Counted from the stretch's first letter, positions 10,999 through 24,231 are shown. The stretch: DNA of 64,000 nucleotides from Daucus carota subsp. sativus (GCF_001625215.2 NC_030385.2:38837598-38901597); one strand, 5' to 3'. The notes: generated by a model not told the origin, from the sequence alone. Program-made: numbers and translations.

Positions 10999-13616
10999 AT
11001 AAAATGGTTTGTGCGCGTGTATGTTTCTAGTTTACATTTTCGTGAATAAATTGAGGTGGATTGCATTGACACTCTAGTCTCTAGCAGTACACCGTTGTAA
11101 AACTTTTACTTGCTTCATGTGTTATTGAGTCCTTCTCAAAGGTCTGAAAATAGCATCTATATATGTGTTTACTATATTGCAATCAGGTGCAATCGGGCAA
11201 TAGTCCTATCTTTTGTTTACGGGAATTTACCAAAAATACCGTATTTTTTAAAACTTTTTTGCAGTTTTTGTCAAGCCTTTTTTCGGAATATAAAATAGTT
11301 GTCCCAATGTATTTTTTTTTTTTTTTTTGTCAGATTGTCCCAATGTAAATTAATCGGAGGGAAAGATAGAATATTTTTTTAAAAACATTTATAAAAATAG
11401 TGTGCATCTCAGATTTGTAATCAAAAGCAAACCAAATAAAATATTTCGGGAAAAAATGGAATTGCTGATTGAATTAGATGGTGATTCTGGTTGTATTGTT
11501 TGCAACACAGTAAATCTACAATTTTTTTAAAAAAATAGTAGTATATTTACAATTTTTTAAAAATGAAAATATCTCTGTGAAAATTGAAAAATGGCACTGC
11601 TCTTGTTGAGCTAAGATGGCGTTGCAAAATCAGCCTTGCTCTCTTGATTACTGCCTCCTCAGTTGTGTTATGCTGCACCTTTTCCGATCATTACTCCCTG
11701 CGAGAAGTTGATCAGCTTCTTCATCCGAAGCTACAAAACTCTCCGGCTACATGATTTGCACTCATTTCAGGTTTAACCATCGACAACAAACCAGTTATAT
11801 TGGTTAATGATATCAGCCCAGGTATTAATTACACGGCCTTGACTATCAACTCTGGAGGAGAGGTAAAAAAAAAGGGCCTCATTGCCATTTACACGTACTC
11901 TATCTCAGTTAACTGTGGCCAACATTTCTCAGCTTTAACACTATCAATTTTACAGCCCTGCCCTTATATACCCCAAAGAGATTGTTCAAAGTTTGAGCTG
12001 TCTAATAGCAAGCAGGCATTTCACGTCGAGCACTAGATTTGGTTATCCAAGCCACCGCTGAACAAAGGTTGATAATATAAACAGAGGGACTACTTTGGTG
12101 CAAGATTTTTAACAGGGACTAAATTTTTTGAATTCACTTTAACTATATGAATTTTCATGTTACCACGTAATTTTTCACAACTGACGGTTAAACCGCAAAG
12201 TCGCAAACAAATTTTCTGAAAAAGTGACTGTAATTGTTATTGTAACTGATTTTTCTTTAAAAAAATTTCTTTTGTAATCTTGACATGGAAGCTGGGCTTT
12301 GTAAATACTCCTGGACTAAAACATATATTTACATGCATATGCAACTTATTGTTTTTTCCGAAACCACTGTCGTAGAAATTGAGAATCAAACTTAATTAAT
12401 GAAGACATACGATAAAAATTAATCAGAAATTAATTAGATTGATCAGATATTAATCAAATGAATCAGAGATTTAATCAGTTCGATAAATTACGAAACATGA
12501 ATTAATCGACAATTAATCATAATAATCACCGACTTTTACACCAATATGCGAGTGACAAAACATAACTACTGTCTCTTACAAAAAGAAAAGGGCGAATTTT
12601 CTGAAAACGTGTTTGCTGCAATGAGCACAGTAATTAGTTGCTGTAAATTGATGAAACCAGTCCTTTCATAAAGACAGACGAAAAGAGAAAAGGCCCTTAA
12701 ATGAGTTGGGTACAGAAAAAGATGCAGATGACCACTTGTACAAGAGTAACCTTTTGACCAAATTTCACAACACCACCCAAGCAGTAACTAGTTGCCAAAA
12801 ATAACAAGAAGATTGTTGTAAACTGGTGGGGCTTCAGTTATCCCCATTCACATGTTCTTCTGCAATCTTCAACTCTATCATTGCCCCCAGTCCCACACCC
12901 AGCCATCACTTAACCCTACCCACGTCTCATTCCTACACTATTGCTTTTTTGGTATATCCAGCTCAAGCCATATTCTTCAGCAAACTAGCATGATGGGTCG
13001 AAAGATAATACTTCATTTTCAGTTCTCTCTCATTACTTCATGTCGGCAGATGACTCGGATTTAAATAGTGTTTTCAAAGATATTCGTGTCATTTTTATAT
13101 TTTCTCGTATAATTCATGTTGACAATGAGTCATATCATTTTCGATATAAATTATGTGGTTAATGAGTCAGATTAATATTGTGTGTCGAAACGCGTCAGGA
13201 GCTCAAGTGATTTATTCTGGATCATTTAAGTCCAATAAATCTTGCCAGCAGTGGAGATGTGATCTACACTAAAAGCAAATTTGGCTTGGTCTGCTTGGAT
13301 GCTTCAAAGATGAACAAAATGGGAATCTGTTACGAAACTAACATGTTAATCTTGCACTGGCATGATTGAGCCACAAAAGCAAGCAAATTTTGTCTGCCAT
13401 TTCTTAAAAACCAGCAAGAGTAAAGTTAAAGAAACACAATGTTCCTGCCAGGTTTTTCCAACTCAAGGACAAGTTTACACATAAAAACAGGTTTTCCCCC
13501 CAAACCTTTAATCCTTATATAACCCCGTGTTTTACGTTACCTGGTAAAGAATATTGTGGAGTAGAAACTGGTTCTCACTAATTCTCGGAGCAACAGAGGA
13601 TAAACACACCACATGG

Positions 13617-14552
13617 CAGGGACGAAGCCAGGGGGGCCAAAAAAATTTCTTCAACACAGTGAAATTTTTCGTCGACACAGTAAAATATTCAATATAAAAT
13701 AAATACAAAAATACTAGTAAAAAATTTATAATAGAACCTTGCGCTCTTTTAAACGAGGAAATCAAATATATAGTTGTGTCAATTAAAATATTTAGCTATT
13801 TCTCTTTAGATATATAAGAGTATAAAATATCAGGAAACTCATCATAATAACTCTAAATTATACGATAATCTTTAATTAGCAAGTAACACACATTAAATGA
13901 AATTGTGCTTCAAAAAAATGATATTGTATTTTAAACAAGAGTAAGTAAATTTTTTACAATATCTCAAAAACTAAATATTATGCATATTAACCTTACAAAA
14001 AAAAATATTATACTTATTTAGAAGATGACAAACTATAGTTTAAACAAGTTATAAAAATATTACCTGGATGATGAAATTTGAATTGACAATGAGTAGACAA
14101 ATATTAATATTAATTAAAAAAACTGATAATGCATGAGAACTAACTCTATTCTACGAAAATGAAGGAGTGGGATATAAGTTTCTCGGATAAGAAAGATCTC
14201 CACCAAAAATTTCTTATTTTTGTAAAAGAATTATATTGACGGTTTACTTTTATCACATATCACATTTCACGATCTTTTTCTTAAATAATATAATTGTATA
14301 TATATCCATATTTTTGTTTATTTTTATTTATAAATTTGGTCTAGTGCATAAATTAGCAAAATCTAAAAATCAACACTTCATCTTACAATGTTAATTATCT
14401 CTTAAGAGCGAACAAATTTTTTTTAGGGGGGCCAAACTTTTATATTTATATAAATATACAGATAAAATACAATTTTTTTCAAAATTATATAACATAAATT
14501 ATAATATTATAGAAACCCTGGGGTTTCTGGCCCCTATGTAGCTTCGTCCCTG
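13617..14552. mobile_element. hAT-type non-autonomous element
   Basis: A 936-bp element flanked by a perfect 8-bp direct repeat CCACATGG (13609-13616 and 14553-14560). The ends are inverted: CAGGGACGAAGCCAGGGGGG on the left; the complement of the right end begins CAGGGACGAAGCTACATAGG. The interior is AT-rich and has no transposase. CAGGG termini with 8-bp duplications are typical of hAT. Confidence 0.88.
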
Positions 14553-15294
14553 CCACATGGGCTATCTACTTACTTTCTTACATTATTTAGATTTTGCACC
14601 TTAACAGTCTGCATTCTTCCATCTTTGATCACTATCTCTACAATTTCGATTTTCTTCAGAATTTATATTTTCATTTTACCTCCTTCCCTAGTTCCATACC
14701 TTTTAATTACACATGGCATAAGAGTTCTAACCTCAGTTTACTCTGGTTCTGCAACTACAGTTCTGAATCTTGAAAAGAAGTTCTAAAAATTAATGTGTGT
14801 TCAAGAGGATCTCATACTAATCCATATACATGCCCGAGATACCAAAATATCCTCACCAGAGAGAGTAAGAGATCGAGTCTATCACTTATCAACTTGCCCT
14901 TTATATATGATACCATAACACTGAGAGTTTGATGTATAAAATGAGCTGCAAGCCGCAAATAAGATATCTAATACCTAATATATATGAATTTTTGTATAGG
15001 TCTGAATGACAAGGTAAGCAGTAATTATATATTATATTTGTGCACACGATGTTAAACTAAACGATGAAAGAAAAAAGAAAACATATGACACAGCAATGAA
15101 GTAAACTCACTCTACAGTGTACAAACAAGTTGTTGATATGTCACAGTTGGCTCGGCTGGTACTTTGGCGCCAGTAACACAACTCGGAATAATATGAAACA
15201 ATAAACTACCAGATTCTCTTGAAAACCGAGGCTAAGAAAAACTGATGTGAGGAACACTCAGCACCGGAATGTTACAAAAAAGTTGTGTATTCTC

Positions 15295-15867
15295 CAGTGT
15301 TCTAAAAATCGGTCTAGGCGGCCGCCTAGGCGGTGCCTAGGCGCTAGGCGGCCCCGAAACGCCCCGATTCGGTGCTAGGCGGTGAATTAGGCGTTTTTTT
15401 ACAAAAATCGGTCCTAGGCGGTCCACATACCGCCTAGGCGGTCCAGGCGGCCAATAACAAAAAAAAAAGATTTTTAATAAATAAAATCGAAAATTATGAT
15501 TTTATTATAAAAAATTAAGTATTTACTTGTACTTAACTTAATATCCTATAAAACAAGTAAAATGATTAATTTTATTTAATATTTCTTACATTATTTATAA
15601 GATAGTGGTTGGTATATATTTGTTTAATCAATGATTTTGTATTACATGTATCAAGTATTTAATTTCAATATATGATATTATATTGTTTACCGGCTAGTAG
15701 TGAAAAGTAGATAAAATCATTAAATTATGTTTAATTATAATAATTTAAAAATAATATATGTCCGATTAATGCTCCGATTAATCTTTCCGATTAATCCCCG
15801 ATTTCCCGATTAATCGCTAGAAGGTACCCCGACCGCCCTGGGACGCCTAGCGATTTCTGGAACATTG
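15295..15867. mobile_element. hAT-type element with CCTAGGCGG-repeat arm
   Basis: A 573-bp element with a perfect 8-bp flanking repeat GTATTCTC (15287-15294 and 15868-15875). The left end is CAGTGTTCTAAAAATCG; the complement of the right end is CAATGTTCCAGAAATCG. The left arm (15310-15450) is built of CTAGGCGG/CCGCCTAG units. The right arm (15755-15845) is built of CCGATTAAT units. There is no ORF. Confidence 0.85.
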
Positions 15868-16021
15868 GTATTCTCAGATAGAGAAAATTTATGCCAACAA
15901 GAATAGAACAACTTGTAAACAATCAAATAATTGTGCCTTCAAACATTTCAAGGCCATTTCAAATTGAAAAGAAAAACTGTTTTTGTGCGTGAATCAAAGA
16001 GTCAACCTACAAAACAAATCT

Positions 16022-17212
16022 TTAACAACCCATGACAGCACAATTGTAAACAAACACCCCTACTTTTTCCTTCACGCCAAGCACCTTCCAATCCAAAGTT
16101 CCATTCTTGACCCCTGATTTTGGGCACCAAGAATTTAACACAATAGCTTCACCTTCTTGGCTCCTTTGGCCGCCTACCACTAGAAGTTGCTTCCCATAGG
16201 CTTTGAAAGCCAGCCCCCAACCATTTGAATAATCAGCTCTAACCGGAAGTCTACCCAACACATCCCACTTGTTCTTCTCCTTGTCATACTTAATTACTTC
16301 GTTGGACAAGTACTCAACTGCATATAATTCGTTCTCAACAACAGCAACAAGAGGGGGGGCCTGGGCAGCTTTACTAACATTTGGATACATCCCTTCAATT
16401 CTCCTCCATTTTCGCGTCTTAAGATCGAACTCCTCCCCGCAAGTTAATGAATCAGTGTGACTTGTCATCCCTCCTATCACGAAAAACTTTTCATTCATAA
16501 AAAAACCGCTAGATAATTTACGCGGTGAGTGCATGTTTGGCAACATTTCCCATCTACCAGTTGATGAATCATAAAGCTCAGCCGATTTTAGGATATTCCC
16601 ATTCTTGTCACTCCCTCCTGCGACAATGGCAATTGATCCTAGACTACCTGAAGCAAATAAACAACGAGGACGATTTATTCCTTCACACTTCAACCAACTA
16701 TTTTGAATCAAGCTATACTTCCACGTCGCAAATCCAAATAGCTCACGCCCAAAAACTAACAATTCACTGCCTACAGCCAATGACTCCTTATCGGCATGAT
16801 TAAAACACTCATCACATGGAATTTTAGGCAATTTAACCCACTTATTCCTCATTGCGTCGAATGCCTCCCACCCTCTTGGATCACAAACCATATAGACCCA
16901 ATGCTCCACAATCTTTAATTTCTTGCGCAGCTCATATAAGTACCCACTCCTCACTAATTTATTAAACCCCGTATTAAGACAAGATAACGAACAATAATCC
17001 GATCTACTAGCCCAAGCAAGACAATTCAACGCAACATCATCGTGAAGACCAGGAATTAAAGAATCCTCCAAACCAATCCTCAAACCACCATCACAATCTC
17101 CTCCATGTAGTCTCCTATCCACAACACCTCTAACCCCTCCTTCCTCCAATAACTCATTGTCATTAGTCCTCGAAGTGGAACAACAAAACTTCTTCTTCGA
17201 CTTAAAATCCAT
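16022..17212 (-). CDS. F-box/kelch-repeat protein (At5g60570-like)
   Basis: A single-exon protein of 396 residues. The F-box lies at about residues 50-92 ([17 protein letters not shown], then [12 protein letters not shown]). The conserved family stretches MVCDPRGW (108-115) and [15 protein letters not shown] follow. Kelch-type repeats then run to the end, with [34 protein letters not shown] and the family-typical terminus [13 protein letters not shown]. This matches Arabidopsis At5g60570 almost end to end from memory. Such proteins are substrate receptors of SCF ubiquitin ligases; the F-box binds the SKP1 adaptor and the kelch propeller the target. The target of this one is unknown. A long AT-rich 5' leader with a possible donor near 17655 suggests a 5' UTR intron. 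Confidence 0.93.
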   Translation of the reverse strand: MDFKSKKKFCCSTSRTNDNELLEEGGVRGVVDRRLHGGDCDGGLRIGLEDSLIPGLHDDVALNCLAWASRSDYCSLSCLNTGFNKLVRSGYLYELRKKLKIVEHWVYMVCDPRGWEAFDAMRNKWVKLPKIPCDECFNHADKESLAVGSELLVFGRELFGFATWKYSLIQNSWLKCEGINRPRCLFASGSLGSIAIVAGGSDKNGNILKSAELYDSSTGRWEMLPNMHSPRKLSSGFFMNEKFFVIGGMTSHTDSLTCGEEFDLKTRKWRRIEGMYPNVSKAAQAPPLVAVVENELYAVEYLSNEVIKYDKEKNKWDVLGRLPVRADYSNGWGLAFKAYGKQLLVVGGQRSQEGEAIVLNSWCPKSGVKNGTLDWKVLGVKEKVGVFVYNCAVMGC

Positions 17213-20200
17213 TACTACCTAAACTCCCCGTTCAACACGAAACAAAGTCAAACCAATCACACAACCAAAAAAAAAAAAGTCTCAATTTTTGCATGCCATC
17301 ATACTCCAACATTCATCCACCCATCAATGATCCATCCACTACATCAAACCTTTAAACCTAACAAAATTAATCAAACTTTTCACAAATTATATAAAAATCA
17401 AAACTTTAAATCAATTCAACCAAAACTAGTCAAAATCTCAAGCAAAGATTCAACCTTTCAATCAAACAACACAAATTCCCAAACAAATCCAATCACGAAG
17501 CTACAAAAATCATCTGCATATCATACATATACACACAAAGTTCAGATAAAAACACTAAAGACTAGGTCAATACAGCTGAAGAACATATACATACAGCAAC
17601 AATTATGTATGTATATATAACAGAGATAGAGGTTTAGAGTATGAGATGAATACCGGAAAGTGAACTCATCGCCGAGAAGTGACGAAGGCCGATCAAAATT
17701 AATTACATGGCCGGAAATATTTAATCGGCGACGCGTGCGAATATTAAGTAGATGGATGTATGTATAGGTTGGTTGTTTGTGCGTTAAAAATGAATGGAAA
17801 CAACTTGAAACTGAAATTTCTAAAAGCAGAAACAAATCAAACAATAAATGTTTTCTTTTGTGTATTTGCAATCAAGCCCTTCATTTTATTTAATTCTTTT
17901 GTTGCAAGGACATTACTTTATTAGTTAACTGAGGGGACGAAACCGAAAATGCCCAAATTTTTACACGAGGACTAAGTTACAAATTATAATTTAGTGTATA
18001 TTTTTAGTTGGAAATAAAAGTATTTAAAAATAATAATTCTAATTATACGATTAAAAGATCTTGAAGTGAAACTAAATGATTTATGTAAAAAATGGAGGTA
18101 TTATAATTCTTTAATTCAATCTAGTTTTACATAAGAATAGTTAAAAATTTTAGTGTTGTCTTTTACGATTATGTTGATAAAATTAAATCAAAATTATTGT
18201 TTAAAAAGATTAAAAATAATTTGACATTTTGGAATGATTACATGAATAACTAGAAATGAGGACGAAAAATTGAATTATAATGACAACCGAAATCACAACT
18301 AACTTTGATATTTGACCTTCTATCGGTTGTTCGGTACTCAATGCAAATTTATGCTATTGAATTTGTAATCGGGCTATTACAGGATGTTCAACCATCACAA
18401 TGAATCACATGTATGAGATATCCTCGTCTAGTCACCTTATAATTGAAGTCTTTGCAACTCTGCGAGTCATTGCTTATGCTACTAATCCATTTACAAGTTG
18501 CGACATTCACGCTAACAATGCACTGTAAATAATGATAATTATTATTATTTCAATACCTTTTTTTTCCAGATTATGTCACTACTCTAAACAGAGATGTGAG
18601 TGAAAATCCAAGTGGGGGTGTGAGGGGTACCATACAAATAACAATTCAACAGTGTGGGAGTGTTCCACTGACAAATGTTTGATGGCCACCATGAGGATTC
18701 AGGAGGACCAAAGACAAGACATTTACACAACTTCAATTTCCATTCATTGTTTTTGTTTCCATAGGCCTCGATTCACAACTTAGAGGAGACACCACTTAAT
18801 CAATACATTCAACTTCAATCACAAATACAACCAGGCCCTTCTCTTGTTTAAGTCCGCGTTTTGCCTGGTCAATCTCGGATTCACACATTGGGCCTCAGCT
18901 CTCATGCAGAGAATAAATCGATACACTATAATTGTACATTTCCTTATGTTGAGAAAGATGTGCACATGCAGCTGATCAGGAGATCGAAATGCTTTTTCTG
19001 TGGAGTGTGAATTAAATAAGGAGAATAGAGTATAATTTGAAACTTGTTTAACAAGGTACAACGACCGCGAAAATAGCTAAGCTATGGCATTTTCACTTTG
19101 CTGAGAACTTAGAAGTACTTTGCAATCAACTCTCAGCTAAAGAGCGTTCAGGTTCCGTGTAACAGAACATTGAACAGCTTAAGTTCCAAGCAAAGTGAGA
19201 ATAATGACCCTTATTACCTTATTCCGCACTTGTAACTGTTCTGAAATTCTCCTGGCTCTGGAGGCATTACCTTGACATAGTAACTTATTATTAATGAAGG
19301 CATCTACATCGGAGGATGTTCCCCGTATCATTTTCCTAAATATATTTGTCTTGAATGCCGCAATTCAAATATTTAACCTTTTTACCAGGGTACAAACCTT
19401 CGCATCCTATTGAGAACTGCATGTATGAACAAAAAGATTACTTAAGAGTAATAGACTGGAAAATAAGATTTACAAAACGATGCTTTCTTTCCAACATTCC
19501 CGGCCTGATAGGCAGAAAGCTAGTGGATACCATGACTGCAAATTCAGCAAAGCTAATATTCCCATGCGACGTCGGTTTATGGCCTTCTGCTGCTTCTGTA
19601 CTTCAAGATATATATACCTAATAAATTGGATATCAACACTTATATTTTAGATAATCAAGACAATTAACCAGAAACTCAATTAATTAAAAGATACTTACTC
19701 GAATTCCACTTGTATGATTGATCATGGTTTGTTACTGCACTTAGTATTTGGTCGAATCTAGTCTTATATTGTGAACAAAGTGTGGAGCATGTTGCAAATT
19801 TAAAGTTGTATTAATATGAGACCTGAGTGTGCCTGGTAAAAGTATATATAAATGACTTTTAAGTTTTTCAACAGATATATTTGTGTTGGTAATTCAGTCT
19901 CCAGTTGAAGAGTTATAACAACAGCTTGTTATAATTTACTAGAGTTTCTAAAATAAGACTGTTCCTTCTCATCTACTCAAAGATGAACTACAATTATAAA
20001 TCCAGTTCCTTCAGAAGTCAAACTCAAGAAGCCACATGCATTAGTAAACTTACCTGGCTCTCTGCTGGTTGATTACCCTCAGAAGGTATCTTAGCAAGAA
20101 TGGAGCCTTAATACAAGGCTTAGCTACTTGCCATGCAACTATAAAAGCCCCTTTCGACCTCTTTGTGTATTCATATTCTCTTCATAACAACAATCAAAAG

Positions 20201-20255
20201 AAAGTCACAATACTCAAACAGATAGAGGTGCATATTAAACAATCCGAGTGGCAAG
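17213..20255. other. Intergenic spacer upstream of the F-box and Root_cap genes
   Basis: Divergent promoter region. The first 450 bases are the likely F-box 5' UTR and promoter. From about 19486 the sequence belongs to the tandem duplicated unit that recurs from about 24638. The ORFs at 18819-19061 and 19355-19621 show no recognisable domain and are not called. Confidence 0.6.
20140..20147 (+). promoter_or_regulatory. Putative TATA box of Root_cap gene copy A
   Basis: TATAAAAG lies 116 bases before the ATG. It is conserved with its surroundings in copy B at 25248. A CATGCA word (RY-type) sits about 100 bases further up in both copies. Confidence 0.65.
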
Positions 20256-21505
20256 ATGGATAGAAGAAAGGCATTCATTGTAGTAGCCATTCTTCTAGTT
20301 TTCATCTCTATGGAAGCTGCCACTGTTCTAGGTCAAGGCAAAGGTAATGACGATGGAAACAAAGGAAAGGTCAGTGGAAATGGAAATGGAAATGGCAACG
20401 GAAATGGCAACGGAGATGACAAAGGAAAAGGCAAGGGAGATGACAAAGGAAAGGGGAAGGATAAAGAGGACAAAGGTAAAGGTAATGACAAAAAGGATAA
20501 AGATGATGATAACAAATATGACAAAAAGGATCCAGTACCAGGGACTGGACAGGAACGAGGGCGATGCAAAAATAAAGGTGCATGTTACAACACGACCCTG
20601 ACCTGTCCATCTCAGTGCCCTGAGAGGAAGCCCAAAAAGAACAAGAAGAACAAGGGATGCTTCATCAACTGCGGTAGCAAGTGTGAAGCCACTTGCAAAT
20701 GTAAGCATATTGATCTCATCTTTTCATCTCTTTGATATATGTTTAAACTGAATACTGAAAGCTAACAAGTAAATTTCTTTTAACAGATAGGAAACCTAAG
20801 TGTGATGGATATGGCTCTCTGTGCTACGATCCTAGGTTTGTTGGTGGCGATGGAGTCATGTTTTACTTCCATGGAGCAAAGGGAAGCGACTTTGCAGTTG
20901 TTTCAGACAGCAATTTGCAGATTAATGCTCACTTCATTGGCACTCGCCCTGAAGGAAGGACACGGGACTATACATGGGTTCAAGCTCTCTCAATCATGTT
21001 CGACAGCCACACTCTTGTCCTTGCAGCAAAAAGAGTTTCACAGTGGGACGACAAGGTTGAGTCTCTTGCTGTGAGGTGGGACGGGGAGGAAATTAGCATC
21101 CCCACTGATGGAGAGGCCGAGTGGAGGATCGATAGCGAACAGAGAGAAGTTGTTATCGAAAGAACTGATGACACTAACACAGTAAAAGTCACTGTTACTG
21201 GACTGGTAGAAATGGATGTAAAGGTGACCCCGATAGGAGAAAAAGAAAACAAGGTCCACAACTACCAGATACCATCCAATGATGCTTTTGCTCACTTGGA
21301 GACACAATTCAAGTTCTCCAACCTATCTGATCTTGTTGAGGGAATCCTGGGAAAGACTTTCAGGCCAGGCTATGTCAGCCCTGTAAAGAGAGGAGTGCCC
21401 ATGCCACTTATGGGTGGGGAGGACAAGTACCAAACTCCGTCTCTTTACTCTCCCGTCTGCAAAGTCTGCAGGTTTGAGAGACAATCTTCTGTTGCTACAA
21501 TGTAG
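20256..21505 (+). CDS. Root_cap-domain secreted protein, Gly/Asn/Lys-rich (intact copy)
   Basis: Two exons, 20256-20700 and 20787-21505, joined across a GT-AG intron of 86 bases at CK|YRKPKC. The product has 386 residues. Residues 1-26 form a signal peptide (hydrophobic FIVVAILLVFISM). Residues 28-100 are a hydrophilic tract of GN and D-K-G-K repeats. A Cys-rich module follows (RGRCKNKGACYNT to GSKCEATC), then the Root_cap domain (CDGYGSLCYDPRFVGGDGVM to the PVCKVCRFER end). The family includes maize root-cap ZRP4-like and LEA-like plant proteins; they are probably secreted to the wall or mucilage, and the biochemical role is unknown. The copy-B paralogue has six fewer residues in the GN tract and a frameshift. 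Confidence 0.88.
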
Positions 21506-22085
21506 TTTTCCTATATGCTGATAACAATCATGTTATCTTCTACATAATGTGAATAAGGGCCACAAATGTTTGCCCAAGCATTATCATGTAATCTTACTTA
21601 TTGTGTTTTATTAAAGGGTTCTGAGAAATGAATTGATTTTTTAATTCATTAGTAGCTTTTGATAACAGGTAATATATTAAAAGCCTCCACAATAATACAT
21701 TTATCAGTAACTCTACAATTATCATTTGCTTTTAAAGTAAGGTGATCCCATCCAGGTTCATGAGCAGTTTAGCGATGCAAGTGTTTAGTCCTGTGCCGTG
21801 GTTCCATACATAAGAACTATTCACTATTGTACCCATTCTCTTCATTCTGACATACTAATAGGATCCTAAAAACCGCAACTTATTGTGCCAGCTTTTCGAA
21901 ATAATAAAATTCACAGAGGATGATCAGGGTATACTTCGGGTTCACTAGAACTTGCAGTACTCTATAGATAGACATTCTAGTGGAAAACTGAAATTTGTGA
22001 TATTCGGGACAATTATACCGGTCTCATTGCATTGTGTACTATAATTAAATGGAAATAAATTATAAACAGATTTGATTATAACTTA

Positions 22086-22330
22086 CAATGTTCATCCGTA
22101 GCAGTATCATAATCATAGCCGTTAAATAAACGATCCACCAGAAGACCGGCTAAAGTTGTTACTTTTCCCTGATAGGATATATAGAGAAAAACTTGATATG
22201 CACACAACAACTGAGTGATATCTCATCATCTGACATCTAAAGCAGATTCCTCTACAGCCAGAAGGAGTTCATCGCTTTAGGGTTTGGGCCACTGGGGTAT
22301 AGACAAAACGACGTCGGGATCATCCGCGTT
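22086..22330 (-). pseudogene. Decayed gene fragment, copy A
   Basis: Read on the minus strand, this matches the two-exon fragment at 27598-28125. The first exon region still shows IPQWPKP but then meets a stop where copy B reads IPQWPEPDSDELL. The second exon region still reads VTTLAGLLVDRLFNGYDYD and ends at a GTAAGT donor. The intron is about 270 bases shorter than in copy B. I do not recognise the parent gene. Confidence 0.6.
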
Positions 22331-22411
22331 TACTCCAATAACGGCTATATATGTTCCTAATCCTGTCTATTGCTCCGAGTTCTTTTTTTGAGAATGATTG
22401 CTCCAAGTTGT

Positions 22412-23758
22412 TCAGAACCCGCGCGTTGCGGCGGCTTATAAAAATTATATTAATGGTTCAATATTAATATTTGTAGAATAAAATAATTTTGTGGATGTTT
22501 ATAAAAAGTATATTAATGTTTCAAAATTAATATTTGTAGGATAAAATAAATAAATTTATATTATAAAAATCTTGATGTAATACCAATACTAATATAGAAA
22601 ATTGCAAAATTGGACTACAATTCACGGTGAAAAAATGAAAGTAAATTTATACACGTAATTAACAATTTGAAGCATGACGAATTTTAATTTTATTTGTTTT
22701 TTTAAAAGTAATCATGTTCTTATTGTCACCTTCTTCCAATTTTTTTGGATTGATTGTGCACAAAAACATCTAACTTAAATTTATGAGATAGCGCATAGCG
22801 GTCTATAACTGCCCTTGCTTGTAACCACCCTTATTTTTTAATACTGTATAAACAACCTTTACTTAAAAGTTGCTTGAAGGAGCAAACAGATAATGCATGA
22901 ATAATTTTTTATTGTATACAAAGTAAATCATATAAAAATTAACAACAACAAACATGTCCGATGAATAAAACAAATATTATAAAAGAATAACCAACAAACA
23001 TACATAACTAATAATTAATTTATCGATATCAACCATCAACATCATGTTAAGACTATATTCTTTTCCCGTGTTTGGATTTGTCGACTTCAATATAGCGGTC
23101 TATAACTACCTTTGCTTGCAACAACCTTTATTTTTTCAATACTGTATAAATAACCTTCACTTATCGTCGTTGCAGAAGAACGGCACCTCCGAGTTAAAAA
23201 TCGAGCAAGAGAACTATCAATACAGAGGTAGGATTGTGGTATTGAGAGAGAGGAGATTGTGTTTAGATAATACAAAATCCTACAATCTACAGGGGTATTT
23301 ATAGGTGCAGAGAGACTTGTGTGCTACTCTTTCCCATATTTAAATAATCTAAAACAAAATCAGATTAAAATTTTCAAGCTATTATATTCCATAAATAATT
23401 TGTCTTTTCCATAATTAAATAATCTGAAACAAAATCAGATTGAAACTTTCAAGCTACTATATTCCATAAATAATTTCAAACAAAATCAGATTCTGAAACT
23501 TGCTTCTAATATACCTGAAACTAAAAAAGGTAGTTCTAATTTTTGATATTTTTCATCCTAAAATTCCGAAAAAATAGAAAAATAGAACGGAGCGATGTGA
23601 GAGGCGCCACCTACACGCCCCTCGCTTCTCCTTTATATAAGTATATTGATTTTGATATTTTTCATCCTAAAATTCCGAAAAAATAGAAAAATAGAACGGA
23701 GCGATGTGAGAGGCGCCACCTACACGCCCCTCGCTTCTCCTTTATATAAGTATATTGA
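22412..23758 (-). mobile_element. Probable Helitron remnant with duplicated 5' end
   Basis: On the minus strand the element would start with TC at 23758 and continue TATATAAAGGAGAAGCGAGG, which resembles plant Helitron 5' ends. It would end near 22412 after a GC-rich stem (GCCGCCGCAACGCGCGGG) and CTGAA, close to the usual CTRRT. The base before the TC is A, consistent with A|T insertion. There is no Rep/helicase coding. Boundaries and class are inferred from terminal resemblance only. Confidence 0.45.
23290..23305 (-). promoter_or_regulatory. Possible captured TATA box inside the Helitron-like remnant
   Basis: On the minus strand CCTATAAATACCCC is followed by a leader-like stretch with CTCCTCTCTCTC. 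This is the typical look of a plant core promoter, yet no gene follows within the element. Confidence 0.35.
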
Positions 23759-23759
23759 T
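23542..23759. repeat. Perfect 109-bp tandem duplication
   Basis: Bases 23542-23650 and 23651-23759 appear identical. Each runs from TTTGATATTTTTCATCC to TATATAAGTATATTGAT. The unit includes the GC-rich stretch GAGAGGCGCCACCTACACGC. It coincides with the proposed Helitron 5' end. Confidence 0.92.
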
Positions 23760-23835
23760 TATAAGTAAAAGAAATTTGGTAAATAGATATTCGTAAATTT
23801 TGATAAATATTTATTAAGAATATTTTGACACGAGA

Positions 23836-24231
23836 AAAGTTCTATGCAGAACACTATTTCATCGGAAACCTTGAAGACCATTTATATTTTGCAATTAAAA
23901 CACTACAAAATTTATTATTTTGCGAAGTACATACTATAAATATCACTATTTAATTGAAAATGTTGAAAATTATTTATGCTAAACAAGCATAACATTATGT
24001 TATGCAATATCAACAAATGTTCTGCACACTAAATATAATTTTGTAAAATAATATGTTTTTAATGTTTTATTTGTCAAATGTATAAAATTTGCAAAATTGT
24101 CAATAAAATGATGATCTTTGTAGAACATGATTCGAAAAATAATATGTTTTGCAATGTTTTTATGGAATATTTTAGTTGCAGTACATGGTATTCAAATCTC
24201 CAATGAAAAAGTGATTTCCATAGAACTTATT
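23836..24231. mobile_element. Inverted-repeat element with AAGTTCTATG ends
   Basis: The left end reads AAGTTCTATGCAGAACACT, then TTTCATCGGA. The complement of the right end reads AAGTTCTATGGAAATCACTT, then TTTCATTGGA. The interior is AT-rich. The same AAGTTCTATG terminus marks the nested element at 7969-8378. No clear flanking duplication was found. Confidence 0.5.

Larger units (their letters stand above)
10959..16021. other. Intergenic spacer
   Basis: No gene is supported between the methyltransferase-like gene and the F-box gene, which converge here. Two hAT-type elements (13617-14552 and 15295-15867) account for about 1.5 kb. The stretch 12390-12530 is rich in TTAATCAG/ATTAATC words. Scattered short ORFs (for example 11800-12036 and 12852-13064) lack recognisable domains. 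Confidence 0.6.
19486..22360. repeat. Tandem duplication unit, copy A
   Basis: This unit carries the promoter, the intact Root_cap gene and a decayed opposite-strand gene fragment. It aligns in the same orientation with about 24638-28160. It starts near CTTTCTTTCCAACATTCCCG and ends near TATATGTTCCTAATCC. The spacing between the two start codons is 5113 bp. Edges are approximate because the upstream part has diverged. Confidence 0.85.

Noticed and set aside
20328-20708. Minus-strand ORFs across Root_cap exon 1 resembling hydrophobic membrane proteins
   Set aside because: They are complements of the Gly/Asn/Lys codon repeats and recur over copy B for the same reason.
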